Of a stretch of 10,383 nucleotides of DNA, positions 1 to 9,395 are shown piece by piece. Position 1 is the first letter of the stretch, and each line of letters starts with the position of its first letter. Made by a program: the position numbers and the translations under genes. Origin of the DNA: an uncultured Collinsella sp. (lineage in GTDB: Bacteria > Actinomycetota > Coriobacteriia > Coriobacteriales > Coriobacteriaceae); the NCBI GenBank assembly GCA_902476475.1, contig CABSDO010000078.1, positions 1 to 10,383 of the forward strand, read 5' to 3'. Below the pieces are notes generated by a model. That model was not told the origin of the DNA. It saw nothing but the letters and a program-made list of their open reading frames with translations, and made no database searches.

Positions 1-2375
1 CCGAGGCCGAGGCCAAGAAGAAGGCCGAGCAGGAGCGCCTTGCCCGCGAAAAGGAAGAGGCCGCCCGCGAGGCTCAGCGTCGCGCCGTCCCCGCATCTGA
101 CTCCGGGTCGCGTTTCCGTTCGCTGCTCGACCAGATCGCCGCGCAGGAGACCGTGCTCAAGGAGAAGAAGGACGCCGAGAACAAGGCCAAGGCCGAGCGT
201 GCCGCCGAGCGCGGCAACCGTCGCGGCAACAACGACCGCCGTGGTGGTCGTCGTAATGACCGCAACGCCTCCGATAGCAATTCCGAGCGCAACGCCTCCG
301 AGAGCCGTCCGCATAGCCATCGCACCAACGCCAGCAACAATGTCGCTGCCGGCATGGACTTCCCCAACCCCGACAAGCAGGGCAAGGGCAAGAAGCGCAA
401 GGGCGGTCACAACAACGAAGAGGACCACTACAGCCGCATGGCTCGCGAGGCCGAGGAGTACAGCCGCGAGAAGGTGCTCGAGGAGGCTCGCGCCGCCGTC
501 GAGGAGGCCTCTCGCGAGTCCACCGGTCGTCGTAAGAAGCGCAAGGAGAAGCGTGAGCGCGAGGCTGCAAAGGCTCAGGAGGAGCGCAAGATAGAGGAGG
601 CATTGGCCCAGGGCGTGAACCCCGAGGAGCTCGATGCCATCAAGGTCTCCCAGGGCGTTACGGTCCAGGAGCTCGCCGAGGCGCTCGACGTTCCGGCCAA
701 CGACATCATCAAACGCCTGTTCCTGCTGGGCACGCCGCTCACCATGACGCAGTCCATGTCCGACGACCTCGTCGAGCTGGTTGCCGACGACCTGGGCCGT
801 CAGATCAAGATCATCACCCCCGAGGAGGAGAACACCTTCTCGTTCTACGACGATCCCGCCGACCTCAAGCCGCGCGCCCCGGTCGTCACCGTCATGGGTC
901 ACGTCGACCACGGCAAGACGTCGCTGCTCGACGCCATCCGTCACACTGGCGTTGCTGCCGGCGAGGCGGGCGGCATTACGCAGGCCATCGGCGCTTCGCA
1001 GGTCATGATCAACGACCGCAAGATCACCTTCATCGATACCCCGGGTCACGCTACCTTTACGGCCATGCGTGCCCGTGGCGCCAAGGTGACCGACATCGTC
1101 ATTCTGATCGTGGCTGCCGACGACGGCGTCATGCCCCAGACGGTCGAGTCGATCAACCACGCCAAGGCCGCCGGCGTTCCCATCGTCGTCGCCGTCAACA
1201 AGATCGATAAGCCGGGCGCCAACCCCGACCGCGTGCGCCAGGAGCTCACCGAGTACGGCGTCATCCCCGAGGAGTGGGGCGGACAGAACATGTTCGTCAA
1301 CATCTCGGCCAAGCAGAAGATCGGCATTGATGACCTTCTGGAGACCGTGCTGCTCCAGGCAGACGTGCTCGAGCTCAAGGCTAACCCGGACACCTTTGCC
1401 TCCGGCAACGTCCTCGAGGCCAAGCTCGACAAGGGCCGCGGCTCGGTCGCTACCGTGCTCGTGACCCGCGGTACCCTGCACGTGGGCGATACGCTGGTCG
1501 CTGGCCTCACCTACGGCCGCGTCCGCGCCATGCTCGACCCCAAGGGTCGCGCCGTCACCGAGGCCGGTCCCTCCGACGCTGTCGAGATCCTGGGCCTGCA
1601 GTCCGTGCCCAACGCCGGCGACGAGTTCCGCGTGTTCGAGGATGAGCGCGAGGCTCGCGCCCTTGCCGACGAGCGTTCGCTCAAGGCCCGTATCGAGGAG
1701 CAGAGCCGCGTGAAGCACGTCACGCTCGAGAACCTCTTCGAGACCATCGCCGACGCCGAGGTCAAGGAGCTCAACCTGATCATCAAGGCCGACGTCCAGG
1801 GCTCCATCGAGGCCCTTCAGGACTCCCTCGACAAGATGGATCAGTCCGAGGTTCGTATCAACACGATCCACTCCGCCGTTGGCGCCATCAACGAGACCGA
1901 CGTTGTCCTGGCCGACGCCTCCAACGCTATCATCATCGGCTTTGGCGTCCGTCCCGACGGTAAGGCCCGTTCCGCCGCCGAGCGCGAGGGCGTCGAGATT
2001 CGTTGCTACGACGTCATCTACAAGTGCCTCGAGGAGCTCGACGCCGCTCGTATCGGCATGCTCAAGCCCACCGAGGTCGAGGTCGCCACGGGTACCGCGA
2101 CCGTCCTGGACACCTTCAAGGTGCCCAAAGTCGGTATCGCCGCAGGTGTCCGCGTCGAGGAGGGCGAGATCGCCGCGACCGATTCCGTGCGTCTGGTGCG
2201 CGACGGTATCGTGGTCTTCAACGGCAAGATCGCCTCGATGCGTCACTACAAGGACGAGGCCAAGAGCCTCAAGAGCGGTTCCGAGGGCGGCATTGGCCTG
2301 GAGAACTTCCAGGACATCAAGCCCGGCGACCAGATCGAGGGTTACCGTATCGACCAGGTTGCCCGTACCGAGTAG
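1..2375 (+). CDS. infB: Translation initiation factor IF-2 (5' partial)
   Basis: IF-2 is the GTPase that brings initiator fMet-tRNA to the 30S subunit and promotes 50S joining. The frame (first whole codon at 3) is open to the window edge, so the true start lies upstream; 790 codons are visible. Residue numbers here count from position 3. Residues 1-200 are charged low-complexity sequence rich in Lys, Glu, Ala and Arg, with an Asn/Arg/Gly-rich part. An IF2_N-type helical domain follows at about 209-262. The G domain has G1 GHVDHGKT (299-306, nt 897-920), G3 DTPGH (345-349), G4 NKID (399-402) and G5 SAK (435-437). The beta-barrel domain II (from GNVLEAKLDKGRGSVA), domain III and the C-terminal fMet-tRNA-binding barrel follow. 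The stop TAG is at 2373-2375, 11 nt before rbfA. Identity is certain; only the N-terminal end is unknown. Confidence 0.97.
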   Translation, partial: EAEAKKKAEQERLAREKEEAAREAQRRAVPASDSGSRFRSLLDQIAAQETVLKEKKDAENKAKAERAAERGNRRGNNDRRGGRRNDRNASDSNSERNASESRPHSHRTNASNNVAAGMDFPNPDKQGKGKKRKGGHNNEEDHYSRMAREAEEYSREKVLEEARAAVEEASRESTGRRKKRKEKREREAAKAQEERKIEEALAQGVNPEELDAIKVSQGVTVQELAEALDVPANDIIKRLFLLGTPLTMTQSMSDDLVELVADDLGRQIKIITPEEENTFSFYDDPADLKPRAPVVTVMGHVDHGKTSLLDAIRHTGVAAGEAGGITQAIGASQVMINDRKITFIDTPGHATFTAMRARGAKVTDIVILIVAADDGVMPQTVESINHAKAAGVPIVVAVNKIDKPGANPDRVRQELTEYGVIPEEWGGQNMFVNISAKQKIGIDDLLETVLLQADVLELKANPDTFASGNVLEAKLDKGRGSVATVLVTRGTLHVGDTLVAGLTYGRVRAMLDPKGRAVTEAGPSDAVEILGLQSVPNAGDEFRVFEDEREARALADERSLKARIEEQSRVKHVTLENLFETIADAEVKELNLIIKADVQGSIEALQDSLDKMDQSEVRINTIHSAVGAINETDVVLADASNAIIIGFGVRPDGKARSAAEREGVEIRCYDVIYKCLEELDAARIGMLKPTEVEVATGTATVLDTFKVPKVGIAAGVRVEEGEIAATDSVRLVRDGIVVFNGKIASMRHYKDEAKSLKSGSEGGIGLENFQDIKPGDQIEGYRIDQVARTE

Positions 2376-2386
2376 GGGGTAGCGCT

Positions 2387-2797
2387 ATGAAGCAAACGCA
2401 GGCAACCCGCCGTCTGGGCGAGCAGCTTCGCGAGAAGCTCGGTTATATCCTGCTCTTTGAGGTTTCCGATCCGCGTCTCGACCTGGTTACTTTGACCGCG
2501 GTCGAGGTCGCGGTGGACCGTTCGTTCGCGCGTGTGTACGTGTCGTGCGATGCGAGCCGCTACGACGAGGTCATGGAGGCGCTCGCAAGCGCCAAGGGCC
2601 GTATTCGCAGCCTGTTGGCCCGCTCGCTCGATTGGCGTGTCACGCCCGAGCTCGATTTTCGCATCGATCGCTCGACCGATGAGGCCGAGCGCATCACGCG
2701 TGCGCTGGAAAACGTTCCCGCCACGCTTGCGATCGAAAAGGACGAGGACGGCTATCCGATAGCGGACGCCGTCCAGGAGGCAGCTTTAGATGACTAA
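2387..2797 (+). CDS. rbfA: 30S ribosome-binding factor RbfA
   Basis: RbfA is a small KH-fold protein that binds the 30S subunit and helps mature the 5' end of 16S rRNA. The 136-aa product has the family signature throughout: an N-terminal helix (TRRLGEQLREKLGYIL), then SDPRL, VTLTAVEV and ARVYVS, and later RVTPELDFRIDRSTDEAERI. The length is typical, with a short acidic tail (AALDD). The ATG at 2387 is chosen because it opens the conserved N-terminal helix and follows the infB stop by 11 nt. The Shine-Dalgarno is a loose G-run (2376-2379) overlapping the end of infB. The frame stays open upstream to 2003, but that part is a shadow inside infB. The 3' end overlaps the next gene by 8 bp. The infB-rbfA order is a widely conserved pairing. 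Confidence 0.95.
   Translation: MKQTQATRRLGEQLREKLGYILLFEVSDPRLDLVTLTAVEVAVDRSFARVYVSCDASRYDEVMEALASAKGRIRSLLARSLDWRVTPELDFRIDRSTDEAERITRALENVPATLAIEKDEDGYPIADAVQEAALDD
2775..2780 (+). promoter_or_regulatory. Shine-Dalgarno of the nrnA-like gene
   Basis: A perfect AGGAGG lies inside the last codons of rbfA, 9 nt before the ATG at 2790. It fixes the start of the DHH phosphoesterase and shows that the 8-bp overlap with rbfA is genuine. Confidence 0.8.
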
Positions 2798-3833
2798 TTC
2801 CGCCGACCTCGCCTCGTGCGAGTCTGCAGATATTCAGCGACGCATCCTCGAGCTCATCGAGGGTGCGTCCTCCATTGCGATTTCGGGACACACTTCTCCC
2901 GATGGCGATGCCTTGGGCTCCGTATTGGGTCTGGGCCTTTCGCTCATGAAGTTTTTCCCCAACAAGGACATTGCGCTGCTGCTGGCAGACGATGACCCGG
3001 TTCCGCGCATCTACCGATTTATGGAAGGCTCCGATCGCCTGGTGCCGGCATCTGTGTACACCGGCAATCCGGACCTGTTCATCTCGGTGGACGTACCGGT
3101 CGTCGAGCGTCTCAATAATTCCGCCGAGGTGCTTCGTCGCTCCAAGCATGTGGTGTGTTTCGACCACCATCCGGCGCGCGAGGAGTTTGCCGAGCTCAGC
3201 CTGAGGCGCGTCGAAGCTGCAGCCTGCGCCATGATCATTGACCGTTTCTTGGACAATTGTGGCATTGTCGCACGTGATGGCGTTGCGACCTGCCTGCTGT
3301 GTGGCTTGGTTACCGATACCGGCCGTTTTCAGTACCAAAACGCCGATGCCGCCGCGTTCCATGCGGCCTCGCGTCTGGTTGCCCACGGTGCCGATCCGGC
3401 GCGCGTTGCGCTCGAGGTATACCAGAGCATGCGCGTTGAGTTTTTGCACCTCAAGTCCATCGTTATGGGTCGCATCAAGACGGTGGCCCACGGGCGCGTG
3501 GCGTATAGCTACGCGTACCAGAGTGACCTTGAGGCTTGCGGTGTCACCTCGGATGAGTGCGACGGCCTGGTTGACGTGGTGCGCTCGGTGATGGGCGTCG
3601 AGGTCTGCCTGTTCCTGAAGGGCATTGAGGGCGATACCAAGGTGCGCGGCAACCTGCGCTCCAAGGGCGACCTTAACGTGTCCGAGATCGCTGCTGCCTT
3701 TGGCGGAGGCGGACATTCCGCTGCCGCCGGTTTCTCCAACAACGGAACGATTCTCGAGACGCTCACCGTGGCACTTCCCATGCTGGCCGAGCTGGTAGGG
3801 GAGGATCCCGCTTCGGTGACCGTCGAGCTTTAA
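2790..3833 (+). CDS. nrnA: DHH/DHHA1 phosphoesterase, NrnA-like (nanoRNase / pAp phosphatase)
   Basis: This 347-aa protein belongs to the DHH-DHHA1 family. Characterised NrnA members degrade 2-5 nt RNA fragments from the 3' end and dephosphorylate pAp, using Mn2+ in the cytoplasm. The metal-binding motifs are intact: GHTSPDGDALGS (H34, D38, D40), a second acidic site at VDVP (D101), FDHH (124-127) and GLVTDTGRF (D176). The C-terminal DHHA1 substrate-binding domain carries the glycine-rich GGGGHSAAAGF (305-315). No extra CBS, TOPRIM or polyA-polymerase domain is present, which favours the stand-alone NrnA type over RecJ, GdpP or PPX. A DHH gene between rbfA and truB is a common arrangement in Gram-positive and actinobacterial genomes. 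Family assignment is secure; whether the main substrate is nanoRNA, pAp or a linear dinucleotide cannot be read from sequence. Confidence 0.92.
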   Translation: MTNSADLASCESADIQRRILELIEGASSIAISGHTSPDGDALGSVLGLGLSLMKFFPNKDIALLLADDDPVPRIYRFMEGSDRLVPASVYTGNPDLFISVDVPVVERLNNSAEVLRRSKHVVCFDHHPAREEFAELSLRRVEAAACAMIIDRFLDNCGIVARDGVATCLLCGLVTDTGRFQYQNADAAAFHAASRLVAHGADPARVALEVYQSMRVEFLHLKSIVMGRIKTVAHGRVAYSYAYQSDLEACGVTSDECDGLVDVVRSVMGVEVCLFLKGIEGDTKVRGNLRSKGDLNVSEIAAAFGGGGHSAAAGFSNNGTILETLTVALPMLAELVGEDPASVTVEL

Positions 3834-3848
3834 CTTTTTGGATGGTAC

Positions 3849-4781
3849 ATGGCTCGTCGTACGCCTTCACAACTGAATATGCTGCTCGCCGTCGATAAGC
3901 CGGTGGGCTGCACGTCCCACGATGTGGTCTCGCAATGCCGGCGCGCCCTCCATGAGCGTCGCGTCGGCCATGCCGGCACGCTCGACCCCATGGCATCTGG
4001 CGTCATGGTAGTGGGCGTGGGCCAGGCTACTCGTCTGCTGGGCATGCTCACGCTCGATACCAAAAGCTACGTCGCCGACATCTCGTTTGGCGCCGAGACC
4101 AATACCGATGATGCGGAAGGCGAGGCGGTCCGCACGGTGGCTGTTGCCAACGAGCTCCGCGATCCTGCCTATGCGCGTGAGCACTTGGCCTCCATGCTGG
4201 GTCCGCAGATGCAGGTGCCGCCGGCGTTTTCGGCTATCTCGGTCAATGGCGTTCGCGCCTACAAGTCTGCTCGCGAGGGCAATGCGGTGGACCTACCTCC
4301 GCGTCCCGTCGAGGTCTATGCCGCCGACCTGATCGCCGTGGGCGGCGAAGGTGATACGTGCGTGTGGACCGTGGCGTTCTCGGTGAGCAAGGGCACCTAC
4401 ATTCGTGCGCTCGCTCGCGACCTGGGCCGCGCTTGCGATAGTGCCGCGCATATTTCCGCGTTGCGCCGCACCGCCTCCGGTGTTGTTTCCATTGGCGCCT
4501 GCCATGCGGTCGAGGAGCTTTCTCCCGAGTCCGCCGCTGGCTTTGCCCTGGATCCCATTGCGGCCCTGGGCGCCACGCGTGTTGACTTGCCGGGCAATCT
4601 TGCCGACGACCTGCTCTGCGGCCGACGCATTCCCGTTGAGCGTTCGCTTGCCGATTTCGATGCCTCGAAGCCGCCGTTTGCGTTGGTGCTCGATGGGGGA
4701 CTCAAGGCGCTCGCCCGCATTGAGGGGGGCCGCTTTGTCATGGAGCACGTGTTTCCGCAGGCAATCGGCGGGGTTCGATGA
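3849..4781 (+). CDS. truB: tRNA pseudouridine(55) synthase TruB
   Basis: TruB converts U55 to pseudouridine in the T-loop of tRNAs. The 310-aa product starts with the family opening LLAVDKPVGCTSHDVV. It carries the catalytic motif GHAGTLDPMASG, with the nucleophilic aspartate at D46. SKGTYIRALARDLG (nt 4384 onward) is the later conserved TruB block. The C-terminal part (DLPGNLADDLLCGRRI to the end) looks like the PUA-like TruB C domain. The gap after nrnA is 15 nt and the ribosome-binding site is weak (GGATGG at 3840-3845), so translation may depend on coupling. An in-frame ATG at 3879 (codon 11) is an alternative start close to the conserved core; 3849 is preferred for its better upstream spacing. 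The stop overlaps ribF as ATGA. The two visible tRNA-Asn genes also carry the canonical TTC T-loop that TruB modifies. Confidence 0.95.
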   Translation: MARRTPSQLNMLLAVDKPVGCTSHDVVSQCRRALHERRVGHAGTLDPMASGVMVVGVGQATRLLGMLTLDTKSYVADISFGAETNTDDAEGEAVRTVAVANELRDPAYAREHLASMLGPQMQVPPAFSAISVNGVRAYKSAREGNAVDLPPRPVEVYAADLIAVGGEGDTCVWTVAFSVSKGTYIRALARDLGRACDSAAHISALRRTASGVVSIGACHAVEELSPESAAGFALDPIAALGATRVDLPGNLADDLLCGRRIPVERSLADFDASKPPFALVLDGGLKALARIEGGRFVMEHVFPQAIGGVR

Positions 4782-5785
4782 TGCTGTCCGCTCGCGAGCT
4801 CGCGCGTGTCTTTTTCGCGGGTGAGTCGGACGAGGCTCGCATCGTTACTGCCGATGCGTTTGATGAGTGTGAGCACTTGGGTGCCGCATCGATTGCCATC
4901 GGCGTGTTCGACGGCGTTCACCGTGGACACCAGGAACTCATCGAAGCGCTTGTCCGTGATGCCCGTGCCCATGGCTGTAAGGCGGTCGTGGTTACCTTTG
5001 ATCCCGACCCGGACGTTGTGGTGAGCCCTTCGCCCGCTCAAAAATTGATGACGACGGCCGACCGTCTGCATGCTTTGGCTCAAACCGGGGTCGATGCGGT
5101 GGTGGCCGTTCCCTTTACGCCTGAGGTTGCGGCGCTTGACCATGTTGACTTTCTCTCGCTGGTGTCGCGTCTGGTCGACATTCGATCGATTCGCGTTGGC
5201 AGTGACTTTAGGCTGGGTCGTGGCGGTGCATCTGGTGTTGCCGAGATGCGCGCCTGGGGTTCCGAGCACGGCGTTGACGTGTATGGTCACGACCTGCTTT
5301 GCGAGGGCGGTGAGGCCATTTGCGCCACCCGCATTCGTCATGAGTTGGGACAGGGCCATGTGGAGCTTGCCGCTGAGTTACTCGGCCGTCCGTATATGGT
5401 GCGTGGCGGTGTTATTCGCGGCCGTCACGAGGGTTCTGGCATGGGCTTTCCCACGGCAAACCTACAAGTTCCCGATGGTATTCAGGTGCCTGCGGACGGC
5501 GTGTATGAGGGTCTGGTGCTGGTCGATGACACCGTGTGGCCCGCTGCCGTGAACGTCGGCCTGCCGCCAACGTATGCCGACGATGCCGCCTCGGCGCATC
5601 TCGAGGCCAACTTGATCGGGTATGCGGGCGACCTGTACGGCGCCTCGGTGTCGCTGGCGTTTACGCGCTGGCTACGTCCGTCGCGTGTGTTCGATTCGCT
5701 GGATGAGTTGATCACTACCGTCGAGGGGAATATCGAGGACATTCGTCACAACTTGGGTGAGCAGGGGGTGAGCATCCGTGATTAG
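4778..5785 (+). CDS. ribF: Bifunctional riboflavin kinase / FAD synthetase
   Basis: RibF phosphorylates riboflavin to FMN and then adenylylates FMN to FAD. The 335-aa protein has both modules. The N-terminal nucleotidyltransferase has GVFDGVHRGH (42-51), VTFDPDPD and CATRIRHEL (from 182, the TRIR motif). The C-terminal riboflavin kinase domain has GFPTANL (223-229), VNVGLPPTY (258-266) and LEANLIGYAGDLYG (275-288), where E276 is the expected catalytic glutamate. The ATG at 4778 overlaps the truB stop (ATGA, 4 bp); a second in-frame ATG at 4781 would shorten the protein by one residue. The kinase motif reads LPPTY where many relatives have RPTF, a mild variation. The last 8 bp overlap dnaG. 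ribF after truB is a classic neighbourhood, but the usual next gene, rpsO, is absent here. Confidence 0.95.
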   Translation: MMLSARELARVFFAGESDEARIVTADAFDECEHLGAASIAIGVFDGVHRGHQELIEALVRDARAHGCKAVVVTFDPDPDVVVSPSPAQKLMTTADRLHALAQTGVDAVVAVPFTPEVAALDHVDFLSLVSRLVDIRSIRVGSDFRLGRGGASGVAEMRAWGSEHGVDVYGHDLLCEGGEAICATRIRHELGQGHVELAAELLGRPYMVRGGVIRGRHEGSGMGFPTANLQVPDGIQVPADGVYEGLVLVDDTVWPAAVNVGLPPTYADDAASAHLEANLIGYAGDLYGASVSLAFTRWLRPSRVFDSLDELITTVEGNIEDIRHNLGEQGVSIRD

Positions 5786-7886
5786 CGATGAGGAGAAAGA
5801 CCAGGTACGCGCTGCGTCCGACTTAGTCGCCATCGTGCAGGAAACGGTTGAGCTCAAGCCTCGCGGCCATGAGTTTTGGGGTTGCTGTCCCTTTCATGGC
5901 GAAAAGACGCCGTCCTTCCACATTATTCCCGCCACGCAGGTGTGGCACTGCTTTGGTTGCGGCGAGGGTGGCGACGTCTTCACCTATATCATGAAGCGCG
6001 AGAACCTGAGCTTTCCCGAGTCAATCCGTTATTTGGCCGATCGCGCGGGTATTGAGCTGCATGACACCGGAGATCGCCGCGAGCGCGGTACCAAGCGTGC
6101 CCGCATCTACGATCTGTGCGCCGAGACCGCCCAGTTCTACCACACGATGCTTATGCGCGGTAAGGACGGCCGTCCGCGCGAGTACTTTGCCAGCCGCGGC
6201 ATGGGTGGCGACGTCTGCCGCCGCTACTGCCTGGGCTTTGCGCCGGGTCGCAACGCGCTGGTATCGCACCTGTCGCAGGCGGGCTTTACTCCGCAGGAGA
6301 TGATCGACGCCAACGTGGCTGTGAGTCGCGGGCGTGGGCAGCTTGCCGACCGCTTCTACGACCGCGTGATGTTTCCCATCTTTGATGAGCAGGGTCACAA
6401 CATCGCCTTTGGCGGTCGCATCATGGGAGACGGCCAACCCAAGTACCTCAATACCGCCGAGACGAGCGTATTTCATAAAAAGCGAAACCTCTACGGCTTT
6501 AATTGGGCCAAGGAGTTTATCGTCGCTCAGGATACCGCCATCGTGGTAGAGGGCTATACCGACTGCATCGCCTGTTGGGAGGCGGGGATTAAAAACGTTG
6601 TCGCTACGCTGGGCACCGCGCTCACGGAGCATCATGTCAAGACGCTCACCCGCTTTGCCAAGCGCATCGTGTATATGTTTGACGGCGATGCCGCGGGCCA
6701 GAAGGCCGCCCGTCGCGCGATTCAGTTTATCGAACAGGATTCGATGGACCTGCGCTGCGTGGTGCTGCCCGACGGCAACGATCCCATGGAGTTCATCACG
6801 GCGCATGGTGGACAGGAGCTGCAGGCGCGCATCGACGCTGCCGAGCCCCTCATGGACTTTGTCTACCGTTCGCTGCAGGAGTCGAGCGATATCACCACGC
6901 CGGGCGGTCGCGCCAAGGCGCTGGAGGACGCTCTCACGCTCATCTATCCGCTGCGCGATAGCTACATGATCGATACGTACTTTATTCAGATTGCCGATCT
7001 ACTGGGTTTGGATCTGGAGACGGTGCGTGCGAGCTCGGGCCGTGTGTTTCGTGATGTCGCCAAGCGCGAGGATGCGGAACGACGTCGCGAGCAGAACTAT
7101 GAGCGCCAGCGGGCACAGGCTGAGCGGTCCGGTAGCGCGGGCGGTCGGGCGTCGGGTTCTCACGATGCCGGTCGCGGTGCTTGGGCATCGGGCGCGACGC
7201 CGCCGGTGTCCGCGCCGGTCGAGGAAGAGCCGTACGACTATGTCCCGCTCGATGCCTACGGTGCCGCGCCCGTGGAGGTCGTCGACGATCTTCCGCCGAT
7301 CGATGTGCCTGATGGTATGGGCGCTGTGCCTGTGCCTGATGGTTCGAACGCACCGGCTGCGGCGGCGCCGATGGTTCTTACCGATCTTGAGCGCAAGTCC
7401 TTGGCAGGGGAGCGCGAGTTGCTGACCATGCTCACGAGCTACCCCGACCTGTTCCGCACGTATGCCGACCGCATCTGCTCCATCGAGTGGGTTGACCCAC
7501 GTCACGAGTCCATCGCGTGGGCCGTTCTGGCAACGCCGCCGGGAACCGATCCTGCAGCCTGCATGGATGCGGCGCGCTCGGTGTGTCCCGAGGCGGCAAC
7601 GCTTGTGAGTGCCGGGCGCATCTCGGCGACGAGCAAGCACCCCACCGAGACGAACATCGTGTTTATGCTCGATACGCTCGAGCTCTACACCATCAAACGC
7701 CGCATGCGTGCTGCACAGGCCAAGCTGCGCCAGGACCGTTCACTCGATGATGAGGCCCGTCGTGCGCTGACCGTTCAGGCCGCGCAGGATTCGCAGCGTC
7801 AACGCGAACTGCAAAAGTCGATCGGCGGCGTGGCGGACCCGTTCCGCTTGATCGGCCTGGAGGCCGCGGGCACCGAACAAGCCTAG
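5778..7886 (+). CDS. dnaG: DNA primase DnaG
   Basis: Primase makes the RNA primers for chromosomal replication and works with DnaB helicase. The 702-aa product starts at a GTG with a G-rich ribosome site (GGGGGTGAG, 5764-5772) and overlaps ribF by 8 bp. The N-terminal CHC2 zinc ribbon is complete with C37, H40, C58 and C61. The RNA-polymerase core includes the TOPRIM motifs EGYTD (E258) and DGDAAG (302-307). Residues of about 430-533 form a low-complexity linker, basic then Gly/Ser/Ala/Pro-rich and acidic, which makes the protein longer than the roughly 600-aa primases typical of the family. The C-terminal part from about residue 537 (AGERELLTMLTSYPDLF) resembles the helicase-binding domain. 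The stop at 7884-7886 is followed by 110 nt before rpoD. Joining dnaG to the infB-ribF train is the notable feature of its context. Confidence 0.97.
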   Translation: MISDEEKDQVRAASDLVAIVQETVELKPRGHEFWGCCPFHGEKTPSFHIIPATQVWHCFGCGEGGDVFTYIMKRENLSFPESIRYLADRAGIELHDTGDRRERGTKRARIYDLCAETAQFYHTMLMRGKDGRPREYFASRGMGGDVCRRYCLGFAPGRNALVSHLSQAGFTPQEMIDANVAVSRGRGQLADRFYDRVMFPIFDEQGHNIAFGGRIMGDGQPKYLNTAETSVFHKKRNLYGFNWAKEFIVAQDTAIVVEGYTDCIACWEAGIKNVVATLGTALTEHHVKTLTRFAKRIVYMFDGDAAGQKAARRAIQFIEQDSMDLRCVVLPDGNDPMEFITAHGGQELQARIDAAEPLMDFVYRSLQESSDITTPGGRAKALEDALTLIYPLRDSYMIDTYFIQIADLLGLDLETVRASSGRVFRDVAKREDAERRREQNYERQRAQAERSGSAGGRASGSHDAGRGAWASGATPPVSAPVEEEPYDYVPLDAYGAAPVEVVDDLPPIDVPDGMGAVPVPDGSNAPAAAAPMVLTDLERKSLAGERELLTMLTSYPDLFRTYADRICSIEWVDPRHESIAWAVLATPPGTDPAACMDAARSVCPEAATLVSAGRISATSKHPTETNIVFMLDTLELYTIKRRMRAAQAKLRQDRSLDDEARRALTVQAAQDSQRQRELQKSIGGVADPFRLIGLEAAGTEQA

Positions 7887-7932
7887 ATGTTGTGGTCAAC
7901 CAGCGTATTCTCGCCTATATCCAGTCCTCTTT

Positions 7933-7964
7933 TTGGGTATAAACGTCTATGTGTGTGCTAAAGT
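7933..7964 (+). promoter_or_regulatory. Candidate rpoD promoter (extended -10)
   Basis: In the dnaG-rpoD gap there is an extended -10 element TGCTAAAGT (7956-7964). Its hexamer TAAAGT matches four of six consensus positions, and the TG-n extension is present. The best -35-like element, TTGGGT at 7933-7938, is 20 nt upstream, longer than the ideal 17, so promoter strength would rest on the extended -10. The predicted transcription start lies about 25 nt before the rpoD start codon. No terminator-like hairpin follows dnaG, so readthrough from the upstream operon into rpoD is also possible. Confidence 0.45.
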
Positions 7965-7984
7965 ATTGAGTCCTGTGGACTATG

Positions 7985-7991
7985 AAGGGAG
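7985..7991 (+). promoter_or_regulatory. Shine-Dalgarno deciding the rpoD start
   Basis: AAGGGAG lies 5 nt upstream of a GTG at 7997. An in-frame ATG at 7982 overlaps the beginning of this site and has no comparable ribosome site of its own, so GTG 7997 is the better start. Confidence 0.7.
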
Positions 7992-7996
7992 AATCT

Positions 7997-9343
<1,347 letters not shown>

Positions 9344-9357
9344 CCTCGCAAGCAAGA

Positions 9358-9391
9358 AGCGCCCTCAAGCACATCTGCTTGGGGGCGCTTT
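9358..9391 (+). terminator. rpoD intrinsic terminator
   Basis: A 14-bp stem pairs 9358-9371 with 9376-9389, including one G-U pair, around a CATC loop. It starts 14 nt after the rpoD stop. The T-run behind it is short (TTT), so termination may be less complete than the stem suggests. The left side is purine-rich with A-runs rather than a clear reverse-strand T-tract. Confidence 0.8.
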
Positions 9392-9395
9392 CATG

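Noticed and set aside
2003..2386. Extension of rbfA upstream into infB
   Set aside because: The frame is open by chance inside infB. The RbfA family begins at the helix just after ATG 2387, and the added sequence is Arg-rich nonsense.
2694..3716. Long reverse-strand open frame (340 codons) opposite nrnA
   Set aside because: It lies wholly antisense to a gene with intact catalytic motifs. Long antisense frames are common in GC-rich coding DNA, and the translated sequence shows no recognisable domain.
4397..5359. Reverse-strand open frame of 320 codons opposite truB and ribF
   Set aside because: It crosses two well-supported overlapping genes and shows no domain, so it is best explained as a codon-composition shadow.
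7938..7943. TATAAA as the rpoD -10 element
   Set aside because: No acceptable -35 lies 16-18 nt upstream and it is farther from the gene; the extended -10 at 7956-7964 fits better.
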